A stretch of 64,000 nt of DNA from Alphaproteobacteria bacterium (GTDB taxonomy: Bacteria; Pseudomonadota; Alphaproteobacteria; GCA-2731375): positions 62,001-126,000 of the forward strand of contig JADHTB010000001.1 in assembly GCA_016776605.1 (NCBI GenBank). The letters are read 5' to 3'. The position numbers were made by a program, and so were the translations under genes. This document shows, piece after piece, positions 57,315-64,000 of this stretch. The notes below the pieces were generated by a model, which worked only from the letters and a program-made list of their open reading frames with translations, was not told the DNA's origin and searched no databases. Position 1 is the first letter of the stretch. Every line of letters starts with the position of its first letter.

Positions 57315-57412
57315 AGCGTTTTCATTCTGAAAATGCTCAGATCTTTAGAATTAGTGCAATTTTTCCAATCACTTAGAATCGCTTCGCGATTCTCATTAAT
57401 TCGGAATTGCCC
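57314..57412 (+). mobile_element. 99-bp palindromic element, copy 5 (A-B orientation)
   Basis: C-TA on the left, TA-A on the right. Left end 'gagcgttttcattctgaaaa', spacer, then module B ending 'ttgccc' instead of 'ttgctc'. The left border forms the TAG of the MFS gene and the right border the TAG of the PrpB-like gene on the other strand. Both genes converge on it. Confidence 0.9.
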
Positions 57413-58347
57413 TAATCAGGATTTTCCGGAACCACGCTGCGGGCCACTGAATCGTCCAGAGCCTCGAATTCGTGATAGCGGATGGTATCATACAGTTCCG
57501 CCCTGGTTTGCATCTGGTCCAGCTTGCCCTGGGCGCTGCCCGTCTCAGCCAGCTCCGTATACAAATCCGCCACGGCGCGCGCGGCGACCCGCAACGAGGA
57601 TGCGGGCCAAATGACGATCTTGCAACCCAACGCCTCCAACTGCGCCGCCGTTCGTTGCGGGGTGCGGCCGAATTCGGTCATGTTGGCCAGCACCGGCGCC
57701 TTGACGGCGGCGCTGAAGCGGTGGAAATCATCATCGGAAATCAACGCATCGGGGAAGATGATATCGGCGCCCGCGGCCACGTACAGATTGGCCCGGCGGA
57801 TCGCCTCATCCAAACTCTCGGCGGCGGCATCCGTGCGCGCCACGACCAGCAGATGCCGCCGGGCCGCGACGGCAGCCGCGATCTTGCGGGCCGCATCCTC
57901 GGCCGTGGCCAATTGCTTGTCGTTCAGATGGCCGCACTTTTTGGGCAGTACCTGATCCTCGATCTGCACGGCGGCGGCGCCCGCATCCTCCAACTCGCGG
58001 ACCAGACGCATGACGTTCAGGGCTTCGCCATAGCCCGTATCGCCATCCACGATCAGCGGCAGATCCGTGGCCCTGGACAAGGTCCTGGTGGCGCCACACA
58101 GCTCTTCCATGGTCATCACGCCCAGATCAGGCAGCCCCATGCCTGCCGTCAGCGCGGCGCCCGAAACATACAGGCACTCGAACCCGGCCTTTTTCGCCAA
58201 CAGCCCTGACAGCCCATCGTGCGCGCCGGGCACACCAAGGATACCGGGCCGTTCCAACAACGCCGCCAGCCTTTGCCCCGCCGGCCTTGCATCGGCCCCG
58301 CCTGTAAACCAGATCGGATTTTGCGCGGATTGATCACCGTTTACCAT
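57412..58347 (-). CDS. prpB: Methylisocitrate lyase-like (isocitrate lyase/PEP mutase family)
   Basis: A 311-residue TIM-barrel enzyme. It shows 'PLIVDGDTGYGEALNVMRLV', 'AAVQIEDQVLPKKCGHLNDK' with the catalytic Cys of the KKCGH motif, and 'VLANMTEFGRTPQRTAAQ'. These match 2-methylisocitrate lyase (PrpB) of the propionate cycle best, though an oxaloacetate- or dimethylmalate-cleaving relative is possible, since prpC and prpD are not here. Its TAG stop lies on repeat copy 5. Confidence 0.83.
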   Translation of the reverse strand: MVNGDQSAQNPIWFTGGADARPAGQRLAALLERPGILGVPGAHDGLSGLLAKKAGFECLYVSGAALTAGMGLPDLGVMTMEELCGATRTLSRATDLPLIVDGDTGYGEALNVMRLVRELEDAGAAAVQIEDQVLPKKCGHLNDKQLATAEDAARKIAAAVAARRHLLVVARTDAAAESLDEAIRRANLYVAAGADIIFPDALISDDDFHRFSAAVKAPVLANMTEFGRTPQRTAAQLEALGCKIVIWPASSLRVAARAVADLYTELAETGSAQGKLDQMQTRAELYDTIRYHEFEALDDSVARSVVPENPD

Positions 58348-58365
58348 TACGCACTCCCTTGGATT

Positions 58366-59073
58366 CTATCTCTGTTTCGATTCGTTCAGAATACAGCGAA
58401 AGATCGCGGAAAGCGGCTTTCGCGTTTGTGGATCGGTTGGTTCCTGGAAATCCGCCACGATGAATCCGGCCGCGTCGATCACTCTGAACCATGACCCCAG
58501 GGTTCTGTAAAACCAAGGCATCGCCGCCCAATCGCCGGTTTCGAAAGTGGCGAAAGTTTCATTTCGCCAGCCGTCTGAATATTCGTTCTCTCCGCAACCG
58601 GTCCATGGATGCAGGGTTTGGATCAACAAGGAACCATTCGCCGCCAGCGACTGACCCACCGCAGCGAGAATTGGCGAGAGATCTTCGCCCAAAAGAGAGA
58701 AATTGCAGATCGCCACATCAAAGAGGCCACCAAGTTGGTCCGGTTGGGCGATCAAAGCCTCGTATGTCAGCACCGTATAGCTGCCGCTTGCGTGTGCCGC
58801 TAAGGCGTCGGCGACAAGCTGGGCGCTGCCGTCGATGCCCACGACATCGCAACCAAAGTCGTTGACCAGACGGCGGACGAGCCAGCCTTCCCCGCAGCCG
58901 ATGTCTACAACCCGCCGTGGCTTCAAACCCCCGACGGCATCAACGATCGCCTGATCGGTCCCCGCGGCTCTGCTGGGAATGCCGCCCCCCCGTACCACGA
59001 CCGTCCACGGTTTGGCATTCGCATCCCAACTGCATTTTAGATCCTGGTTCCGGTCCTGTTCAGTCTTTGCCAT
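58366..59073 (-). CDS. Class I SAM-dependent methyltransferase
   Basis: A 235-residue enzyme with motif I 'RRVVDIGCGEGWLVRRLVND', then 'CDVVGIDGSAQLVADALAAH', 'GGLFDVAICNFSLLGEDLSP' and 'SLLIQTLHPWTGCGENEYSD'. Substrate unknown. Convenient neighbours are the PrpB-like lyase (18 bases away) and the epoxide-hydrolase-like gene. Confidence 0.87.
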   Translation of the reverse strand: MAKTEQDRNQDLKCSWDANAKPWTVVVRGGGIPSRAAGTDQAIVDAVGGLKPRRVVDIGCGEGWLVRRLVNDFGCDVVGIDGSAQLVADALAAHASGSYTVLTYEALIAQPDQLGGLFDVAICNFSLLGEDLSPILAAVGQSLAANGSLLIQTLHPWTGCGENEYSDGWRNETFATFETGDWAAMPWFYRTLGSWFRVIDAAGFIVADFQEPTDPQTRKPLSAIFRCILNESKQR

Positions 59074-59123
59074 ATCTCAATATACGTTTTTTCAGCCTCA
59101 CCAGGTCATTCGCCGTATTCGTT

Positions 59124-60281
59124 TCAAGCCGACCGTTGCAGGAATTGTAATAATAGCGCGCTGACCGCAGCTGCCTGCTCTTGCTGCACCCAATGCCCGG
59201 CACCATCCAGCAGATGCACATCCAACATATTGGTGCAGGCAACGTCTTGCATGGCCTCCAGGGCGCCGGGCACCTGGCGAACGCCCCAATCCGAGACGCC
59301 GGCGATAAAGCATGCGGGCACATCGATGGTGCAGCCGGAGAATATTTCCAGTTCGGCGTTATAGCGGTCCACGCCACGGCAACGGTACCATTGCAAGCCA
59401 CCCTGGAAGCCGGTGCGGGCGAATTCTCCGGCATAGACCGCCAATTCCGCCTCGGTCAGCCATTGGCAGGCGGCAATTTCCCCCGCCGTTGGCATTTCAT
59501 CCGCCACGGTCTCGGCCATGCTCTGGCTCTGGTTCATAATGTAATAGGTGGGCATTCTGGCCAGTTCATCCGCGGTCCATGCGGCCAGTGGGAAAGGCTT
59601 GTTCCAAGCCCAATCGGCGCTTTTATGATGATAGTAGGCGCGCAAAAACGCGTGCAGGCCCTGTGCGCTGTGGCGCATGTCGCCATTCGCCCTGCGGCTC
59701 GAATAATACCGATGATAATGCTTGCGCGGCTGCGGCAACGCCGCCAATGCCGCGTGAATATCAGGCACCGCCATGGCATCGCCTTCGGGGCGGTTGGCGG
59801 TATTGAATGGCAGCGCCGGCGGCCCGCCAAAGGGTGCGCTCATCAACGCCACGGCGCGGAATACCTGGGGCCGGATCAATGCACAATAGGCCGCCAGGGG
59901 CGAGCCGAAATCATGCCCGATCACGGCGGCGACCGAGCGATAACCAAGGGCGGCGACCAAACCCAGGGTATCCCGGACCAGGTTCAACATTCGGAACGAG
60001 CCCAGATCGCCATCATAATTATCGTCCCAGCCGGTGGTGCGGCCATAGCCCCGCTGGTCCGGCGCGACGACATGAAAGCCAGCGGCGGCCAGGGGCAGCA
60101 TGATTTTTCGCCAGCTATAGGCCAGTTCGGGAAAGCCATGCAGCAGCAGGACGCAGGGGCGCCCGGCAGCTTCATAGCCAGCCTCCAACACATGCATGTT
60201 CAGGCCGTTCACCCCGGCCACGAAACGGGAACGGATGCCCTCGGGCAGAATAGCGACGTCGTAGGTGGCGGGCTCGGGCAT
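59124..60281 (-). CDS. Epoxide-hydrolase-like alpha/beta hydrolase
   Basis: A 385-residue hydrolase from 'MPEPATYDVAILPEGIRSRF' (60281). Oxyanion motif 'LLLHGFPELAYSWRKIM', cap and 'VVAPDQRGYGRTTGWDDN', the nucleophilic Asp in 'AAVIGHDFGSPLAAYCALI' and the final His in 'HLLDGAGHWVQQEQAA' fit soluble epoxide hydrolases. A haloalkane dehalogenase role is less likely. It is divergent from the MoxR gene. Confidence 0.87.
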   Translation of the reverse strand: MPEPATYDVAILPEGIRSRFVAGVNGLNMHVLEAGYEAAGRPCVLLLHGFPELAYSWRKIMLPLAAAGFHVVAPDQRGYGRTTGWDDNYDGDLGSFRMLNLVRDTLGLVAALGYRSVAAVIGHDFGSPLAAYCALIRPQVFRAVALMSAPFGGPPALPFNTANRPEGDAMAVPDIHAALAALPQPRKHYHRYYSSRRANGDMRHSAQGLHAFLRAYYHHKSADWAWNKPFPLAAWTADELARMPTYYIMNQSQSMAETVADEMPTAGEIAACQWLTEAELAVYAGEFARTGFQGGLQWYRCRGVDRYNAELEIFSGCTIDVPACFIAGVSDWGVRQVPGALEAMQDVACTNMLDVHLLDGAGHWVQQEQAAAVSALLLQFLQRSA

Positions 60282-60445
60282 CAATAACTCCAACGTCGAT
60301 GGGACAGCATGGATCGCCGAATAATAGCTATTTGCCGCGTCAGGTCAGCCTTATCTTGCCCCCCACTTGAGTTATCCGCGCGGGGGCCCTAAATTGTCGC
60401 GAGATATTCCTCCAGCATCCCCCACTAAATATGGCGTAGCAAACG

Positions 60446-61294
60446 ATGAAATTTACCGGTACCGACTCCTATGTAGCGACTGACGACTTGATGATCGCGG
60501 TCAACGCGGCCATTACCCTGCAACGGCCCTTGTTGGTAAAGGGGGAGCCGGGCACCGGTAAGACGGTCCTGGCCCATGAAGTCGCCAAGGCGCTGGATCG
60601 GCCGTTGATCGAATGGCACGTCAAATCCACCACCAAGGCAGCCCAGGGCCTGTACGAGTACGATGCGGTATCCCGTCTGCGGGATTCTCAGCTGGGCGAT
60701 GAAAAGGTCAAGGATATCTCGAACTACATCGTCAAGGGCAAGTTATGGGATGCCTTCACGGCGGACCAGTCCCCGGTGCTGTTGATCGACGAGGTGGACA
60801 AGGCGGATATCGAGTTTCCCAACGATTTACTGTTGGAACTGGACCGCATGCAGTTCTTTGTCTACGAGACCCAGGAAACCGTTACCGCCGTCAACCGGCC
60901 CATTGTCATGATCACCTCGAACAATGAAAAGGAATTGCCGGATGCCTTCCTGCGCCGCTGTTTCTTTCACTACATCCGCTTTCCCGAGCGCGATACCATG
61001 CAGGAAATTATCGATGTGCATTATCCCGAAATTCAGAAAACCCTGGTGCGGGAAGCCCTCAATGTTTTCTATGAAGTGCGTGAGGTGCCCGGCCTGAAGA
61101 AAAAGCCATCAACCTCGGAATTGCTGGATTGGCTGAAACTGTTGATGTCCGACGATATTTCGCCGGAGGTCCTGCGCAACAAGGATCCAAAAAAATTGAT
61201 ACCGCCCCTGCACGGCGCCCTGTTGAAGAATGAACAGGACGTGCATCTGTTCGAACGGCTGGCATTTCTGGCCCGCCGCGAGCAGGGCAGTTAA
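60446..61294 (+). CDS. MoxR-family AAA+ ATPase (CoxD type)
   Basis: A 282-residue AAA+ protein thought to act as a chaperone in metal-cofactor assembly. Walker A is 'LLVKGEPGTGKTVLAHEVAK', Walker B 'PVLLIDEVDKADIEFPNDLL', sensor 1 'RPIVMITSNNEKELPDAFLR', and the arginine finger region 'RRCFFHYIRFPERD'. It has the usual partner, a VWA protein, 35 bases downstream. Confidence 0.93.
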   Translation: MKFTGTDSYVATDDLMIAVNAAITLQRPLLVKGEPGTGKTVLAHEVAKALDRPLIEWHVKSTTKAAQGLYEYDAVSRLRDSQLGDEKVKDISNYIVKGKLWDAFTADQSPVLLIDEVDKADIEFPNDLLLELDRMQFFVYETQETVTAVNRPIVMITSNNEKELPDAFLRRCFFHYIRFPERDTMQEIIDVHYPEIQKTLVREALNVFYEVREVPGLKKKPSTSELLDWLKLLMSDDISPEVLRNKDPKKLIPPLHGALLKNEQDVHLFERLAFLARREQGS

Positions 61295-61328
61295 GCTGAA
61301 GGCCCAATAGAGAGCTGGGATAGAGCGC

Positions 61329-62507
61329 ATGTTCTTCAATCTGTTTTTCGAGTTGAAAGCCGCCAGGGTTCCGGTCAGCCTGAAGGAATATCTGACCCTT
61401 CTGGAGGCCATGTCCCTCAATGTGGCCGAATACAACGTCGAGAATTTTTATTATCTCTCGCGCTCCTGTCTGGTGAAGGACGAACGCAACCTGGATAAGT
61501 TCGATCGGGTTTTCGGCTCGGTCTTCAAGGGGTTGGAGCCACCCGACAACCCGGACACGGCGGAAATCCCAGAGGAATGGCTGCGCAAGCTGACCGAATT
61601 GCACCTCTCGGAGGAGGAAAAGGCCAAGATCGAAGCCCTGGGCGGCTGGGAAAAGATCATGGAGGAGCTGAAAAAGCGCCTCGAAGAACAGGAAAAACGC
61701 CACCAGGGCGGCAGCAAATGGATTGGCACGGGCGGCACCTCGCCCTTTGGCGCGCACGGCTACAACCCCGAAGGCGTGCGCATCGGCCAGGAAAAATCCC
61801 GCCACCGCCGCGCGGTCAAGGTCTGGGACAAGCGGGAATACCGCAATTTCGATGACAGCGTCGTTCTCGGCACGCGCAACATCAAGGTCGCCTTGCGCCG
61901 CCTGCGCCAGTTCGCCCGCCAGGGCGCACCCGACGAACTGGATCTGGACGGCACCATCAAATCCACCGCCAAGAACGGCGGCTGGATCGATATTCAGATG
62001 CGGGCCGAACGGCGCAATACGGTCAAAGTGCTGTTGTTACTGGATGTGGGCGGCTCCATGGACGACCATATCCGCACCATGGAAGAATTGTTCTCGGCCA
62101 CGCGGACGGAATTCAAGCATCTGGAATCCTACTATTTCCACAATTGCATGTACGAGAAGGTCTGGAAGGACAACCGCCGTCGTCATACCGAACACATCCC
62201 AACCGCGCAGTTAATCAACACCTATGGCCCGGACTGGAAGCTGATATTCGTCGGCGATGCGACCATGAGCCCCTATGAAATCGTCTATCCGGGCGGCAGC
62301 GTGGAGCATTGGAACGAAGAAGCCGGCCAGGTGTGGATGGAACGCATGCTGGATCATTTCAAACATTCCTGCTGGTTAAATCCAGTACCGGAACGGCATT
62401 GGGAATACACCCCGTCCCTGCAGATGCTGCAACAGGTCATGGGGCAACGGATGTACGGATTGACCCTGGACGGCCTGGACAAGGGCATGCGCAGCCTGAA
62501 CCGATAG
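61329..62507 (+). CDS. VWA-domain protein (CoxE-like)
   Basis: A 392-residue protein. The N-terminal region has 'LFFELKAARVPVSLKEYLTL', the central part is charged with 'GGTSPFGAHGYNPEGVRIGQ', and the C-terminal VWA domain has the metal site 'LLLLDVGGSMDDHIRTMEEL', a DxGxS variant of DxSxS common in CoxE. With MoxR it resembles the CoxD/CoxE pair of carbon-monoxide dehydrogenase assembly, but no coxSLM genes are in the window. Confidence 0.92.
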   Translation: MFFNLFFELKAARVPVSLKEYLTLLEAMSLNVAEYNVENFYYLSRSCLVKDERNLDKFDRVFGSVFKGLEPPDNPDTAEIPEEWLRKLTELHLSEEEKAKIEALGGWEKIMEELKKRLEEQEKRHQGGSKWIGTGGTSPFGAHGYNPEGVRIGQEKSRHRRAVKVWDKREYRNFDDSVVLGTRNIKVALRRLRQFARQGAPDELDLDGTIKSTAKNGGWIDIQMRAERRNTVKVLLLLDVGGSMDDHIRTMEELFSATRTEFKHLESYYFHNCMYEKVWKDNRRRHTEHIPTAQLINTYGPDWKLIFVGDATMSPYEIVYPGGSVEHWNEEAGQVWMERMLDHFKHSCWLNPVPERHWEYTPSLQMLQQVMGQRMYGLTLDGLDKGMRSLNR

Positions 62508-62529
62508 GGTCAAGACCGCTAAAGCGGGC

Positions 62530-62629
62530 CGCGGCCGAGCTGGCCCAGACGGATATCATCGCGGGCATTGTGCATCCCTTTGCTGGCCCCATCCGCGATC
62601 AGATGGGTCTGGAAAAGCTGCCGAAATAG
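62530..62629 (+). pseudogene. C-terminal scrap of a BMP-type substrate-binding protein
   Basis: The frame ending at 62629 reads 'AELAQTDIIAGIVHPFAGPI' and 'RDQMGLEKLPK', which looks like the end of basic-membrane-protein (PnrA/BMP) ABC lipoproteins ('HPFTGPIKDQ'). Upstream the frame merges with a shadow of the CoxE-like gene, so the rest of the gene is lost. The identity is my own reading; no search was run. Confidence 0.5.
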
Positions 62630-62765
62630 CTGTTAATTTTGCGATCCCCCCTCCCCGGCAGCAATTAATGGCGCCTGCCATCAAGCTTCGCCGGGGGAAG
62701 GGCTTCCCAGTCAGAGCAACAGGGGTTAGATTTCCCACCTACGGCAAAACGGGAGGGAGCAGACC

Positions 62766-63683
62766 ATGGGCGTGCTAGACGGCAAGATAATTCTGATCAC
62801 CGGGGCAGGCCGGGGGATCGGGCGCGAACATGCCCTGTTGGCAGCCCGCGAGGGCGCCAAGGTGGTGGTCAACGATTTGGGCGGCTCGATCTCGGGCGAT
62901 GACGAGGGCGCGGTTGGCCCGGCCCAGGAAGTGGTCAACGAGATCAAGGCGGCGGGCGGCGAGGCCGTGGCCAATTCCGACAGCGTCGCCCTGATGTCCG
63001 GCGCCAAGGCGATGTTCGAACAGGCCATGGATACTTTCGGCGGCCTGCACGGCGTTATCTCACCCGCCGGCATCCTGCGCGACACCATGTTCCACAAAAT
63101 GTCCGAGGACGACTGGGATGCGGTGATCAACGTCCACCTAAAGGGCTCGTTCAACGTCACCCGCGCCACCATCAATCATTTCCGCGATCAGGAGGATGGT
63201 GCCTATGTGCTGTTTACCTCCACCTCCGGGCTGATCGGCAATATTGGCCAAACCAACTATGCCGCCGCCAAAATGGGCATTGTCGGCCTGTCCCGGGTCA
63301 TCGCCATGGAGAACGAGCGCAAGAACGTGCGCAGCAATATCCTCTCGCCATCGGCCTGGACCCGCATGATCGGCACCATCCCCATCAAGGACGAGGCCAC
63401 CGCCAAGCGCATGGAACTGACCAAGGCGCGCATGCGGCCCGACCAGATCGCCCCCCTGGGCGTGGCTCTGGTCGCGGACGGCGCCAAGGATCTGACCGGG
63501 CAGATTTTTTCGATCCGAGGCAATGAAGTCTATATCTGGAACCAGCCCCGGCCTATTCGCGGCATCGCCAATACCGAGGGCTGGACGCCATCAACGATGC
63601 TGGACAATGCCTTTCCCGCCTTCCGCTCGAACCTGACGGATCTGGGTAACGCGCGTACTGTTTTTACCTCGGAGCCGCTTTAG
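62766..63683 (+). CDS. Short-chain dehydrogenase/reductase (3-hydroxyacyl-CoA dehydrogenase-like)
   Basis: A 305-residue SDR close to the dehydrogenase unit of peroxisomal multifunctional enzyme 2. The cofactor motif is 'ILITGAGRGIGREHALLAAR', followed by 'VVVNDLGGSISGDDEG'; 'SPAGILRDTMFHKMSEDDWD', the Ser in 'STSGLIGNIGQTNYAAAK' and the Tyr/Lys of YxxxK complete the active site. It is followed by a MaoC-type gene, as in a beta-oxidation pair. Confidence 0.92.
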   Translation: MGVLDGKIILITGAGRGIGREHALLAAREGAKVVVNDLGGSISGDDEGAVGPAQEVVNEIKAAGGEAVANSDSVALMSGAKAMFEQAMDTFGGLHGVISPAGILRDTMFHKMSEDDWDAVINVHLKGSFNVTRATINHFRDQEDGAYVLFTSTSGLIGNIGQTNYAAAKMGIVGLSRVIAMENERKNVRSNILSPSAWTRMIGTIPIKDEATAKRMELTKARMRPDQIAPLGVALVADGAKDLTGQIFSIRGNEVYIWNQPRPIRGIANTEGWTPSTMLDNAFPAFRSNLTDLGNARTVFTSEPL

Positions 63684-63721
63684 GCCGCGCATTTGTTGCA
63701 TTTATATAGGAGCCTTTGGCC

Positions 63722-64000
63722 ATGGCCATGAACTACGATCATCTGATGTCCTTGAAAGACGAAGGCAGGGAATTCTCCTATGGCGACCGGGAAACCATGC
63801 TGTACGCTCTGGGCGTCGGTTTCGGGCGGGACCCCTTGGATAACAAAGAGCTGGACTATGTCTTTGAACGCCAGCCGCTGAAGACCGTGGCGACCATGGC
63901 GGCGGTGCTGACCCGGGGCCGCCTGCTGGCCGACTGCGGCTGGGACTACACACAGGTTCTGCATGGCGAGCAGCGCCTGGAGTTATACCGCCCCCTGCCC
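63722..64000 (+). CDS. MaoC-like enoyl-CoA hydratase, 5' part
   Basis: Open to the window end (93 codons), starting at the ATG at 63722 after 'ataggagcctttggcc'. The start 'MAMNYDHLMSLKDEGREFSY' with 'DRETMLYALGVGFGRDPLDN' resembles the N-terminal hotdog half of MFE2-type (R)-specific hydratases, which fits the SDR upstream. The catalytic region lies beyond the window. Confidence 0.78.
   Translation, partial: MAMNYDHLMSLKDEGREFSYGDRETMLYALGVGFGRDPLDNKELDYVFERQPLKTVATMAAVLTRGRLLADCGWDYTQVLHGEQRLELYRPLP

Noticed and set aside
62309-62529. N-terminal part of the ORF 62309-62629
   Set aside because: It is the CoxE-like gene's sequence in another frame; only the last ~31 residues look like a real protein remnant.

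Overview
This window is chromosomal DNA of an alphaproteobacterium, most likely Rhodospirillales-like; the species cannot be named from the sequence alone. The evidence is C4-pathway haem synthesis (5-aminolevulinate synthase), a MucR/Ros regulator, a K+-independent proton-pumping pyrophosphatase, a COX15-type haem A synthase, a ubiquinol-cytochrome c chaperone, a DUF177 gene next to plsX-fabH-ihfA-merR, and a RibB fused to a degenerate GTP cyclohydrolase II domain. There are no prophages, rRNA operons, CRISPR arrays or complete insertion sequences.

Layout. 1-4.5 kb: greB, a CaiB/BaiF CoA-transferase, an MFS transporter, cutA and ctaA. 4.5-10.1 kb: tRNA-Pro(GGG) with its terminator, then the minus-strand block DUF177 / rpmF / plsX / fabH / ihfA / merR-like, with the cytochrome bc1 chaperone divergent from bamE. 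10.3-14.9 kb: hppA, an MFS transporter and an isolated fliL-like gene, separated by copies of a 99-bp repeat. 14.9-21.7 kb: a compact minus-strand operon glyA-nrdR-ribD-ribE-ribBX-ribH-nusB-thiL, giving one-carbon, riboflavin and thiamine functions. 22-33 kb: mucR-like, a branched-chain amino-acid binding protein, hemA, gcdH (glutaryl-CoA dehydrogenase), a divergent winged-helix regulator/CMD pair, an alpha/beta hydrolase, a decayed and an intact methyltransferase, a PilZ protein, an enoyl-CoA hydratase and an orphan hybrid-free sensor kinase. 33-41 kb: argD-like, a small holin-like membrane protein, tRNA-Ile2(CAT), and the macromolecular-synthesis genes yqeY-dnaG-rpoD opposite carA. 42-64 kb: mostly catabolic and accessory genes: D-aminoacylase, rhodanese, thioesterase, PLP decarboxylase, a three-gene nuclease/membrane cassette, hyuA-hyuB, an IlvD/Edd dehydratase, a GT87-like membrane protein, a YbfB-type MFS, a PrpB-like lyase, an epoxide-hydrolase-like enzyme, a MoxR/CoxE pair, an SDR and the start of a MaoC-like gene.

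The most notable structure is a family of five full-length 99-bp palindromic elements (10177, 12721, 14202, 35621, 57314). All are flanked by TA dinucleotides at CTAR sites and all sit at gene 3' ends; in four of the ten flanks the boundary forms the TAG stop of the neighbouring gene. Removing the element at 57314 plus one TA rebuilds two convergent genes whose stop codons share the same TA. They look like non-autonomous TA-target mobile elements (MITEs). The second candidate of interest is the cassette at 45896-47631: two small membrane proteins that appear to share a motif, followed by an exported DNA/RNA non-specific endonuclease. Decay is visible in a frameshifted exported protein (51413-51981), an internally deleted methyltransferase (28711-29058) and the C-terminal scrap of a BMP-type binding protein (about 62530-62629).
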